From NCBI GenBank assembly GCA_015680685.1, contig MNCI01027020.1, positions 405,588 to 469,587 on the forward strand: a stretch of DNA of 64,000 nt, in the 5' to 3' direction. A program made the translations under genes and the position numbers. The notes beneath the pieces were generated by a model, which had not been told where the DNA came from, ran no database searches, and saw nothing but the letters and a program-made list of their open reading frames with translations. Source of the stretch: Gnetum montanum. Taxonomy: Eukaryota > Streptophyta > Gnetopsida > Gnetales > Gnetaceae. The stretch's first letter is position 1. Each line of letters begins with the position of its first letter. This document shows positions 48,033 to 59,559 of this stretch, piece after piece.

Positions 48033-48375
48033 TCAAGGCTTAGGGTCCTTTGGGAGACTGTTGGCTTCAACCACTTGTTCGGGTATGATAGCCTTAGGCA
48101 CTATGTTGGTTGCCGTAGGTGTACCATCAAGAAACTCTTCTTTTGAAACTTGCGCCATGTTGATGTCATGGATAGTTGAAGAGGAAGAATTATCACCATG
48201 GATGATAACTTTACCACTTTTGTATGGAAGGTGGATTTCTTGGTGGATGGGAGAGGAGATGGCCCTTAATTGGGCTAGCCAAGGCCTACCTAGAATCATG
48301 TTGAAATCTGCACTAGTGGGAAATTGCTCTCCTACCACGAAGGCTAGGTAGATTGTACCCTTGAGAGTGACACAT
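48033..48375 (-). pseudogene. E4 protease, C-terminal part
   Basis: Minus strand VTLKGTIYLAFVVGEQF, then ADFNMILGRPWLAQ and HQEIHLPYKSGKVIIHGDN, matching the E2 protease after its active site. The active-site half is missing: the first ten residues of the nominal ORF (from 48401) belong to the inserted E3 LTR. Confidence 0.85.
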
Positions 48376-50175
48376 TGAAACACCATAAATTTTAAAGGCA
48401 TTCTAGCTTCACCAAGTTCTTAGAATCTAGGTAGCATCATGGCAGTTTAACAGGAAATGGATAGTTTGAGATTAGACTATCCAGTTCGGCAAATTTTCTA
48501 CATCTAGTGTTGATAGGCCAAATGGACTCTCTAGCTTGCCCACCTGGGTGGTTCATCCAGCTGACAGTGTACTCAAAAGTGATGCATGGGGTTGTCGATA
48601 GTGCTTGGGCTGTGCAAAATAGTTTGGCAAGTTCTCTAGTCAAGAAGTTTGGTACGCTACGCTACGCTATGTAGTGTAGCAGGCCTCAAAAGACAGTTGC
48701 ATGAAGAAGTGCTATGCTACGGAGTGTAGCATAGCGTAGCAAAAGTAAGATAGAAAGGTCCAGCTTACTTAGTGATTTCAATTGCACTTAGCAAGCACCT
48801 CTTCCATTTCAAAACTAGTTGCTTTGGTCAACTTCAAGTCCTTCAGCAAAGCTCCTCTCCCTAGAAAAGTAGTAGATTAATGAAAAAAGCAAGCTTTGTT
48901 GGTTGCTACACTACACAACATAGCACAACGTAGCGATGATGCAAGAATAATGAAAGGATCTCAGAATGAAGGATCAGCAAGTTCACAAGCTTCACGTCAC
49001 AAAGAGCAAAGGTTGTAAATTTTCATCATGATCTTCAAACAAATGTTTGCAATGCGAATTGCAGTTAAGGCTAATTGCTACGTTATGCTACACTACATAG
49101 CATAGCATAGCATAGAAACCATGCAGAACTAGACAACACACTTCAAAGACTTCTAGCACTTGCAATTAAATCCAACGCAAATTTCTTCTTCAAACTGGTG
49201 GATACACTATGCTATGCTACATAGCTTGGCACAACATAGCAAGTACCTATGCTATGCTAATAGGCTACACTCCACAGCATAGCACAGCATAGCACAGCAT
49301 AGCAGGTGGCTACACTACGTCGATATTCTTCACTCCTTGTTTGCATTACTAGCACACCTAATCCTAGCATCTACAATTTTAATAGCATGATTGCAGCATG
49401 GTAGGCTACTCAATCAACTTTGCATGTTCATGGAGTGTAGACACGCCAACACCTTGTGGGCCTGGGACACGTGACATCCAAATTGCATCTTTCACATGTT
49501 CCTAGCCCTATAAATACCCCGATGAGCAAGGCTGAAAGGGTGGGAAAATTTGAGAAGCATTAGGAATTTTGAGCATTGTTGGCATTTGTGTTTGGCAAAT
49601 CAATTGAAAAACCTGTTGGCAAATTTTAGCAGGATTGGAAATCTTGAGCATTGTTAACATTGGTGAGTTGACAAAAATCAAATAGTTAGCATTCCTGTTT
49701 GGCATTCTCTTAGCATCTTTCTATTGCCTTTGTAGCATTTTGCATTTTTAGCTCTTGAAACCATGTTCAAGCATACAGTTGACTTGCTTTTCAATGTCTT
49801 TGTTACTTTTTGGATCTTTTTTCTTCTGAGTGTCGTGCAACTAATTGTATCCACCTTGACAAAGTAAAGCTACAGTCTTGAAGTTGTGCATTTCTTAACT
49901 CCAGTTTACTTTATACTCATGCTTATCATTACATTTTACATCATTTTCATTTCCTCACATATAATAATCATTATTTTATGTTATAAAAATTATTTTCAAA
50001 GTACACGTTTGCAAAAGGTTTAGTGACATCGATTAAGTCCCTATCTGATCGACCAGACTATTCAAGGCACCTTTTTTTCATTTTATCCAGCACAACCCTT
50101 GCGTGAACCTGAGGTTAAGACTGTTTGACCAATGACTCTTGGTGTTTCCAGTTGTTGATGATTTTGGTGGCTACA
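48376..50175 (+). repeat. E3 5' LTR
   Basis: Starts TGAAACACCATAAATTTT, matching the E2 LTR start, and ends GTGGCTACA. TATAAATA at 49509-49516. 48650-49320 is packed with GCTACGCTATGTAGTGTAGC-type inverted units. Near 50040-50170 it matches the reverse of 25620-25740. Confidence 0.85.
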
Positions 50176-50181
50176 GTTTTC

Positions 50182-50198
50182 TGGCTCTAGAAGGAGGG
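50182..50198 (+). other. E3 primer binding site
   Basis: TGGCTCTAGAAGGAGGG, six bases after the LTR end. Confidence 0.8.
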
Positions 50199-50579
50199 TC
50201 TTTTTTAGTGCCGTTTTCATGTTTTACGATAGTCCTGTAAGCATTCTGCACCCCAACATGTACTAGTGTAAAATTAACATCCTTTTGTGATTGTTTATGC
50301 ATCATGTGGTGTTGATCGATCACTTTAACAACTCCTTCATAATCTTGCAAGACATAAAGCCTTTGATCACCTTTCAATCTCCTTGTTTTTCTTTTTTGCA
50401 AACCTATTTCGCTTTGCGACAATGACTTCCTCTCAAGCACCGTTTCTAACACCTCTAACATTGAGTTTCCCTCCATCGTTCAAGGCATCATAGGTGCTGA
50501 AAAATCACTCAACCCAGTGTAGGGGCCATGTTGATCCCTCAAGATCCAAAACTGAGGACCTGAGGGCTTGGCCTAGCAA

Positions 50580-53188
50580 AATGAGCTATACAACTTTCTC
50601 TACACTAACTTGTAGGTAAACCTACCCTTAGATGTGAAAGAACTCAAATACAAACATAGCTTTGAGTTCACTTACTACAACAGGAAGGAATTTATTACCA
50701 CTCCCAGCATTTCCATCCTATTAATACAAACTAACCAATGGCTTATAGATCAGCTAATCCAAGTCATTAGGCTTGGGGAGTTGCAAGACACAATGTCTCA
50801 TAATGACAAGGCTTTCTAGGACAGATAGGAGGAACTGGATTCTCAATTCGAGGGGGAGGGAAAGGTCAAACCAACCCTACCACCATCCCTCCTATCCCAT
50901 CCTTTTGGATGAACCCATTGTCTACCACACCTTCCTTTAGGATCACGTTTGCACCATCGCAAATCGCGATTCCATCGGTAATGGGTAGCCATACCATTCC
51001 TTCAATATATCAACACACCTATGCCCTTGTCTCAACCTTGGTCACTATTACCTTGGTAAATTTTCACCAATCCTTTTTTTCATTGCAACGTACACCAATT
51101 ATGGCTACCCTACCCCACATTCACACAGTACCTACCTCATAGTTGCATACAGTCTCTGCGTCCATTCCTGCGTTTACACTTGTCCCACCGTCAGCGGTGG
51201 GCCTAGGCTAGTCCACATGATGGACCCCATTCACTTCTCCTCCTGCTACACTACCATCACAAATGTCCTGTTATGCTGGCCATCAGACCTACCAAGCCCT
51301 GTAGACGGTGCAACCTAATGCGGGACTATGGTCTGTTTTTGGTTAGGTTTTAATCCTTTTGCAGGTTCTCCATGGGTTCTAATCACATTGAAGGATTATG
51401 CGGACCACAACATGTTTCTTCTTGATCCATGTTTTGACAACTACCCTACTTACATTGGTCCTCTTGGTTGTGGTTTCTTTTGAAGCTATTTTCTTTAGCT
51501 TCATCACAACCTCTGGCTATCTCTTCTCCGGTGGCGTTGCAAATCATCTCTCAGTTGCTATTGAAGATCTTTGTTCATTGCTATTTTCAGCTGGACATCT
51601 GCATACGTGACATTCTATGGTGTCAAACCCCTCATGTCCACCATTCAAACATGAGGGTTCTCCTAAACCCTAAACACCCTTTGGCTGTGCCATCTATATC
51701 TGATTTGTTGAATGTTTCATGTTCGTCTTTGAAATACTATTTGTAATAGTTTTGTTAGTGCATCATCCCATCCCCATCTTGCCTTTGACGAATGGGCTCT
51801 ACTCAAATTTTAATGAGTGGGAGTTTCAAATTTTTGAAGTTTGGACACTATTTATACATGTACTGGCATGCTCATTTCCTTGCCTTTATAGCTTCGACTA
51901 CCTGGCCGCATTACCTTAACACACTGATGAGGGGTGCAAGTCCCTGAAATCTTTTTGTGTCACAACAGATGTTGTGCAATGCTTTGAGCTTTCTATTAAT
52001 TTCTATTTAATAGTGTTTATATTTTATAGTTTTTGTAGTATTTCTCTTAGCCTCCCCATTCTTTTCCTCATTCCTTTCCTTGATGCATGAGATCAAATTT
52101 CTAAAACCCAACAACAGTAACAAGAACAACAAAAAACTGTCCACACCTACAACTAACCCCACACCCAAACAGGGCAACGCACTGCAACCTTCTACATCTG
52201 CACCACCTAAATCAAAATTTGAGCTTAAAGATCACTTGAAGTATAACCCACTACCTGTCAAGCCTTCAAATCTTCAGAAGCAACTACTAGCAGTGGGGTA
52301 TATCCAGCATAAGCAGATGTCGAAGAAGGGAGCTAGTAAATACTAGCGGTACTATGAACTTCTTAGGAAGTCCTCTTTGGCCTTGCCCAATGAGGTTCCA
52401 GTTCCTAAGGGTTTTAAGCTGGAGTGGTTCTATGACTACCATCAACAGTGTGGTCACGAAACAGATTACTACATGGCACTGAAAGATGACATCGAAAGGA
52501 TAATCAATCAAGGAAAACTAGTGCTAGACGAAAGCAACCCAGTACATCCTAAGAATCAATCCTTGCACATTTACATGGATCCTCTCAACACCAACAATAC
52601 CAGTTATATTATCAATATTATTGGCATTGACAGTAATCCTAGACTACCCCAGCAACCATTTGTGGTCTGTGTGCCTCAGTGTAGCACACCAGTACCACCA
52701 TCAGTCAATCAAACTTCGTAGCAACCTTTCATCCTAAGAATCCCTTCGCAAGCATCCGCCCCTACACCACCTGTTAGCAAAACCACATCACCACCATGTA
52801 CACTAATACCATTAGCTCCATTCATTATCAAGGGGCCAAGCCATTCAATAATCCCCACCCCACATAAGGTAGCTTCAAAATCTTCTCATCCTAGGAAACA
52901 AGAAGTGTGCTTCATAGGTGAGACTTCAAGAGAAAGTACCACCCCAGGTACTTCCAAGCCTACGTCCTCACCCCCTACATCTACACCCTCATCGCCAAAA
53001 GATAACATTGCTCTGGGAGCACATTCTTCACCACCTTTCCCAAGAGACTCTAAACCCAGACCTGAAACTATCCCTCCTCAGGAAATTTGTCTTCTAGGAC
53101 AAATAGAAGAGGAGAAAGGCAGTAAACTAGAAAGTGGCCAAGACCTCTTGAGTGCTCTCACCCAAGTCAAAAAAGCTTTAAAATAGAA
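50580..53188 (+). pseudogene. E3 gag
   Basis: N-terminal part at 50580-50880 (YKHSFEFTYYNRKEF, matching E2 KHSFEIINQNGWEF). A stretch from about 51180 to 52070 replaces or obscures the gag core: I cannot find the ALNWYHALP-type segment and see only unrelated pyrimidine-rich sequence. From 52080 gag resumes with Asn/Thr/Pro-rich sequence, VKPSNLQKQLLAVGY, PNEVPVPKGFKLEW and the knuckle-like YDYHQQCGHETDYY. A Pro/Ser/Thr-rich linker follows to 53188. The first and last knuckle Cys are both Tyr. Confidence 0.8.
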
Positions 53189-53209
53189 AAATGCTACGCT
53201 AAGCCTGTA

Positions 53210-54043
53210 CAACCTAGTCATGACATCTATCGCACACCATGAGGCTTTGTTCAGCATGTTAATGGTAATTTTGATTGATCAAAACATGCTAGTAGAAGAG
53301 AAGGAAATCCATTCAATCATGCTTCCTTCTGCGCCTACAGAGCTAAAGCCATCCCAACTGACTTTTTATGATGATTTCATTAGGGAAGACCCTGAAAAGG
53401 GTTAGGTAACTACAACACCTATCTTCATCATAATTTGGATCAGCCAACATAAGATCTGAAGGGTACACATTGATTATGGAGCTGCCATAAACGTCATCCC
53501 TTTTCCTATTGTGGATAACCTGGGTTTGGTCGACCAGATTAGATCTACAACAATGTCATGCCTAAATTCATTTAATGGGAACAATTCATGGTGAAAGGCA
53601 TGATCCATATTGACTTTGTGGCAAGGGACCAGTTCCCAAAAAACACAATGTTCATCATGGTTGAAGAGATGGCCGGGTTTAACCTGATCTTGGGGAGGTC
53701 ATGGTTAGTGTAACTTAGGATTATCTCTTCACCCAGTCATCAGGAGATCCTTCTACCCTATGTAGGTAGGGAGGTGGTAATCCATGGAAATGAGGTGGCA
53801 ACATAAGCTATCGACCACGTAGACATGGAATAGGGCTCAGAGTTTGTAACCTCTGAGAATGAAACACCTGTCTCTCTAGATACTAATTGTTTGACAAGAG
53901 AACTAGCTCAGCATGATAATTCAAAAAATGAAAAAGCATGGGTTGAGTTTCCCTTCCAAGCAGGGAACAATGATATAGAAGAAGGCTATGGCAAAGCACC
54001 TCAGCCTTACGCCTCACCCAATCCACAATGGGTCAAGAAGTAG
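53210..54043 (+). pseudogene. E3 protease and linker
   Basis: Linker MTSIAHHEALFSMLMVIL (53220-53405), then protease with active site VHIDYGAAINVIP near 53470, a frameshift near 53580, and a tail ending NPQWVKK before a TAG at about 54041. The tail corresponds to PHWVRK of E2, so the domain boundary is the same although the next pol domain begins 5.5 kb away. Confidence 0.8.
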
Positions 54044-54502
54044 TTATGCATAGCATAGCAACCCCACTGCTTCTTGCCCAGTTTCCATCATTTGTACAAT
54101 TACCATCTTTTTTCTTTGCATCCATCCATCTATGCTAGGTACTAATTAGCTATCCTCTAAATCGTTAATGTATCATTTTCTTATCACACCATGGCCTAGA
54201 ATGGCCTAAAACAACACTACCATCCCAAGGCCTTAAATGGCCTAAAACTAGTGATGGTCTAAAATGGCCTAAAACTAGTAGGGGCCCGAAATGGCCTAAA
54301 AATAGCCATGGCCCAAAATGGCCTAAACCTAAAACATCAAAATAGAAAACTTAGCATAAAATTGATCACATAGACAATGCATAAGCTAGCATAGAACCAA
54401 TTACTTTTCCAAAATTCTCCTTTTTCATTCAAAAATTTTGTCACTTAAACAATGTTTTCAATAGTTTTGTAAAAAATTTAAAATTTCAAAAAAACCATGC
54501 TG
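54044..54502. repeat. Spacer with GGCCTAAAATGG array (54190-54330)
   Basis: Six or so units of CTAAAATGGCCTAAAACTAG, the complement of the E1 and E2 arrays, between protease and the antisense gene. Confidence 0.8.
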
Positions 54503-57500
54503 TCATGGGTCATCTTCACCCACATTGTTTACTCTCGCATCATTCCCTTCCGTATCACCTTCCTCTACACTGCTTGCTACTACCTCTTCATTTCTTCCCT
54601 CTATGGGCCTTACACCCTCATTTGGAATCTGCATTATAAAAGTAAAGTAGTTAGCTAGAGCAACACACGAAAGCTAGAATAGAGCATAAGCCTTAACACA
54701 GTAGAAAGTGACTAACCCGAGATGACCCTATGTCTACCTCGAACAGTATGTAATCTAAACTGAGCCCGAGGTGGTGCCATACCTCCTCCTCCATGATATT
54801 TGCTTAATGCCTATTACTTAGTTTAGCATCTATAGTAGCTTTCTCCTTTTTTATGGTCATCCATCTCGATAGTCTCAAAGAAAAGTAGGCAGTAGTAGTC
54901 TCACCTGTGGGAAGGTTCGCTTCCCATTCAGGATATTCACTGATTATTACCTACTCCATAAACTTACTGTAAGCTTCAGAAGCACCAATGACAATTAGGA
55001 ATGCTTCATAGGTAAATGCTTTCACTAAAGAATCCTGGTATAGTTTACGGTAGGTGGCACGTTCTAGTTTATACATGTGTTTATGGTTTTTCTAGGACTG
55101 CCCCCACTTGTAAACTCTGGTGCTGTAATCTTTCCAGTCTTGGTTCTGCTGAGCCAGCAAGTCCATTTGCATCAGCTATTCTATTATTTCTCTATTGTCT
55201 TCATTGTTGTTCCACATGACTATCCAATATCTAGCATAATATATTACAGTTGTGCATCAACTACCATCATTACTATCATGGGCCATGAGGAATTTGTTCC
55301 TAGATTTGAGGTCTCCCACTTCGGCACTCAATTCAACCTTCTCTTTCTTAGTCCTTTGGACCCATTTCCATAGGTCCTCATTGAAGCGCCTACACTTCCA
55401 CAAGGAGCATGCTAAGTGCAAAGTGCATTTGCTAGCCTCGTTGTATATGCGATGAGGCACCTCGAACACTTTGAGTGAGAATGTAGGCATGGCACCGACT
55501 TGCAACATCCATTTCGGGTCCCATTTGAGTCGAGAGGCTGTAACCACAAAAAGAGCATGTAAGTCACATTAGCATAGAAAAGTTAGTAGATCAATACATC
55601 TAGCATAGCAACTTCAAAGATCCTAACATAGCTACTTTACTTACCCACTTTAGGATTGACCTACCTTAGATAGGAGATCATGTCATTGATGATCCCTTGC
55701 ATGAATGTAAGTTTGTTAAGAGTCTCGGCCCATGGTTCTGGGCAAATCAGAGGAGGTCTTGCAGCATTAAAAATGGTGTCTATCATGAAACTAAATGCAT
55801 CAGTAATGATTTAGGTAGGCTGCAATAAGGCTATGAGTAGCATAAACGATAGTGTGAGGGCCCCTACCCAGTAAACCCTCAGGAATGATAATGGGGGGAT
55901 CGCCCATCGACATATCATCGAATATGTTGTCAAACTCACCAACATCTAATTGTAGTTCCTCTCCTTTCTAGCTCAAAACTATAGCAGCATCCTTAACATT
56001 CGTCCACTCCCTTGATGCTGAACTGCATTCAGCAAAGGGATCTCCAGAAGAAGTCCCTTCCAGGTCGATGTGGGATTCTTCTTTATTTGCTGGAGCCTTT
56101 TCTTTTGAGGCCCCAGCATCGTCTTCATCCATAGGAGACTCTTCTTCATCTCCAAACATGTCCTCCTCATTAGTAGGAGGATTTTCCTTGATAACAAGAG
56201 CCCCTTCCTTAGTGATAGAAGCTCCTTCCCTCTTGATCGGGGCCCTTTCCTCCATGACTGGGCCCCCAGCATCTTTTTCTACCACCCCCGTCTTAGGGGT
56301 CGATACCTCTTCATCACCTTCTTCTTCTTCTTCTTCTTCATCTTTCCAAACATATTTTCATTATAGCTTAAACCACATTAGCTAAAGTAGGTGCTACACT
56401 ATGCTACATTCCCTAGTGTAGCACAGCGTAGCAAGCATTTAGTCAAAAGGTGAAGAGACAAACACAAAGGAGAGCATTTACCAATGGGAGGCTGTGTCTT
56501 GCATAGCATAAACCATAATGATGGTCCTCCTTCCTCAATCGTCAGGAAGGCTCTTTGTCTAGAGGAGGCCTCTTTCGTTGCAACTTATTAGCCACTATCT
56601 TGGTGATGAGGCATTTCCCTTGCGATACGCTACCTATAGCAGCAAGGGGCACCTCTCCCATGGTGTCTTGGCCATAGAAGTTATGGGCCACCTTATCCTT
56701 AGTTGTCATAGGAAATGACTCCCCAATAGCTTATGGGGGATGTTGGGCTCGGATGGTCTAGAGGATTTGGCATATCCATGGTTTCGAAATCTAGTTATGA
56801 TCTCACATAACCCAAACTCCATTCTCACAGACTACCAAAAACTCCATGAAACGCTGCAAGTAGGCTATGTAAAAGGTGTAGTGCACATTGAAATGGGACT
56901 CTTGCTTCTTATTAAGCATGATGAGTTTAGTTTGCAAGCCCTTGCACAGATGCCTATCCCAGTTGTAGCAAGCTCCCTCTTCTATGACCTCCTGCATCAC
57001 CCAAGCTTGCTCAGTCCCAATGATCTTTCCTTGGGAAAGTAGCTAGGGGAGAGCATGGACATGGAAGATGGGATAAAGCTCTTTGATGGCTCTCAACTTG
57101 GCCTTCTCCATCGAGATCCCCTTTCATCCCTTTGCAACCCTTAGCCACTCCTAAATGTCCTCCTTCTGATGGTTCACTACTTTCCTGGCCTTTGACCCTA
57201 TAGGAAGACCATTAGCAGGGACACCAAAAAGATCCACGAATAGCTAGTCTTTGATTTCAAATATCACCCACACACTGTGCATACATGTGTGGAAGTAGTC
57301 TACCTTCTCAGAAAATGAGTCTATTACAGTGAGCATCTCAGCAGTAGGGATGCTTGGGTTCGGGGTCAGGAACAAATCCATGAGCCCAACATCTTGAAGG
57401 TGGTTGATCATAGATTCTGAGGTTGTGCTGCATATCCAACATTAGATCTCATCTACCTCCCTATACTTGAAGTAGATGTTGGTCTCCTAGTTTCTAGAGG

Positions 57501-58805
57501 TAATCACCATCACCTCCTAGGACTTCTTCTTCCCTATAGTAGTTTGCATAAAAACACAAAAATCAAAAAGCAAAAAATAAGATAGGCAAAGAACAAGTAG
57601 CAGAAAAAATAGGAATGACACTCGAACATCCAGTAACTGACTATTTAGCTTACTAGGTTTAAAAAGTGATGGGAATGGCATAGGATCAACAAAGACATCT
57701 TCAATGATGATCGGTTTAAAGGGTGCCCATACCTTATCCAACTAATCAAACTCCTTGCATCTGTTGTAGAGTTTGGGATAATGGGTTGGGTAGGTTTTGT
57801 ACTCACCCTTGCATTGGCCTATCACACCTACGTGCATATTCTTAGTGGAAGAAAACTCCCATAACACCATCTGTGCTATGGTCAATAAATCTGTATCGTC
57901 GTAAAGTCCATTCTCATTGATGAAAATCCTGGTAACAAAAACACACTGTTAACATTTGGCTAGTGTAGCAAACATTACATAGTGTAGTAGAACATGGTTA
58001 CAAAAGTCACCTACCAACACTGTAAATGGTTCTTGGTGTGTTTTGGAAGCACGTTCCCATGTGATGCGCAATAAACAAGGTGTTGTATGAATGGTAGCAA
58101 TTACACTCAGGCATCTCCCAGATCTAGGGTAGATGCCTCAAATTTCTAGGGTGTTGACTGGATCCTTCTTCCTACTCGCTGCTAATTGCTCCATCCATCA
58201 AAAATCTTAAAATATCCCTATTTGCCCTAGGAAATAGAGTTTATGTTATGATGGACACTACCTCCTCCACCAGGTGTGACCAAACAATCACACTGAAGCA
58301 TTGGAGGAGAAATTAGCTTAGCGTAGCAACAAAGCGATTAGTCCTGACAAAGTGATTAGCATCATGCTGTGATAGAACATGTGTCACATTGTCACATCAC
58401 ACACATGGCCAAACCCTCCTAAGGGTCGTACACTACGCTACTTGCATGCCAAGTGGCTAAAATTGTCCAAGCCTCTACGGCAGTAACAATCGCAGTGATG
58501 GTAGTCTAGGTGACCTTGCATGCAACCTTAGCATAATGTATGTACATTCATGGCAGCCAAAATAGAACAAATGATAGTGTAAGGGACAAGACAACAACAC
58601 GATGACAAGAAAACACAAATAGCTAAACAAGATCATAGAAACAAAAACAAGAAAAGAAAAAAAATATAACAGAGGCATAAAAATATAGAGGAAGCATAGC
58701 ACCCTAACGTACCATGACACATGCCTATGACACATGTCCTAGAGTTTTCTTCAGTTCATCAACCTTGGTGAGTGCTAGGTGTTTGTGTTCTTTCCTAGGA
58801 GCCAT
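54503..58805 (-). pseudogene. Antisense multi-exon gene nested in E3, copy 3
   Basis: Minus strand. First coding exon from an ATG at 58805 (MAPRKEHKHLALTKVDELKK), then a pyrimidine-rich intron. The next main exon ends at 58011 (YNTLFIAHHMGTCFQN, matching NKTLFLAAHAHTLFQN of copy 1). Intron 57929-58010 (GTGACT to TTACCAG) has the same position and phase 2 as in copies 1 and 2. Following exons carry INENGLYDDTDLL, then a middle domain (EVIEEGACYNWDRHLCKGLQ near 56990), an acidic exon (56285-55968), the coiled-coil exon starting after SRLKWDPKW (about 55530), and a last exon 54629-54503 (IPNEGVRPIEGRNEEVV, TGA). The copy is better preserved than the others, with stretches of about 100 codons, but is still broken. 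Plus-strand ORFs here (55016-55455, 56068-56385, 56740-57042) are shadows. Confidence 0.75.
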
Positions 58806-58955
58806 CATCTTTCTTGCTGACTCCTTTGTTACTACGTCAAACTGCCTTGCTCTCTATTGGCAAAAGTGCTCTATGCTCCAAATGTGGGCTCTGTGCTCCG
58901 AATGTGGGCTCTATGATGTTATGGTGAAAATGACAAGTTTACCAAGGGTTGATCC

Positions 58956-58965
58956 CTATTTATAG
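58956..58965 (-). promoter_or_regulatory. TATA box of antisense gene copy 3
   Basis: CTATAAATAG on the minus strand, about 150 bases upstream of the ATG at 58805. Confidence 0.65.
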
Positions 58966-59139
58966 CCTCAATGGTGAAAATGAAACTTTTCATTCTCTCT
59001 CTCCGTTTAATGTGAAGTATTCCATCCAGCATAGCATGCTTGCCATGACATAGTAGCACTATTTGCATTAAAATAGATGGGCCTGGCGAAAATCCTTGAC
59101 ATGCTTCAAGCTAGCCATTTTCTTCACAAAAATATCTTG

Positions 59140-59390
59140 TTAGCGGTCCTAAAAGACCTTAAACTAGCAATCCTAATGCATAAGTTTCAATCTAGTTAGT
59201 AGTTCGGAATGACATTAAACTAGCATTTTTGACCCTTTTACTCGTTGTTAGTCCGCAATGACATTAAACTAGAAATTTCACATTTCTACATCAGTAGTTT
59301 GGCATTTTTACATTAGTAGTTTTTCATTTTTACACTAGTAGTTTTGCATTTTTACTTCTAGGTAGTCCGCCATGACCTTAAACTAGTAAA
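59140..59390. repeat. Second bracket array, RT side of copy 3
   Basis: Four or five units with core GACATTAAACTAGCA or GACCTTAAACTAG, same orientation as the array at 54190-54330. The antisense gene is thus bracketed on both sides. Confidence 0.7.
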
Positions 59391-59559
59391 TCTCAAACTT
59401 TCTATCATATATTTCCATTTATCTCTATTGCTCACATTTCATTGCCACTTTGCAAATTTTCACTATGTACAGTTACTACAAACAAGTACATCTTGACTAG
59501 AATTTCATCTCATTTTGGAAGGTTGAGTGAGAATGGAAATCCATCATGATCTCTCTTCA

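Larger units (their letters stand above)
45069..48375 (-). mobile_element. E4: deleted Tat-like element
   Basis: Protease fragment, a short spacer, the TTTAATGTCATAG array, a long non-coding stretch, polypurine tract and 3' LTR. RT, RNase H, integrase and the antisense gene are absent. The right side is cut by the E3 LTR at 48376. Confidence 0.8.

Noticed and set aside
51398-51919. Overlapping hydrophobic plus ORFs resembling membrane proteins
   Set aside because: The stretch is pyrimidine-rich, which gives Leu/Phe/Ser-rich frames on this strand by composition; frames overlap without conserved motif.
55016-57042. Plus-strand ORFs with hydrophobic or Ser-rich content
   Set aside because: They are complements of exons of the antisense gene copy 3, which has homologues in two other places.
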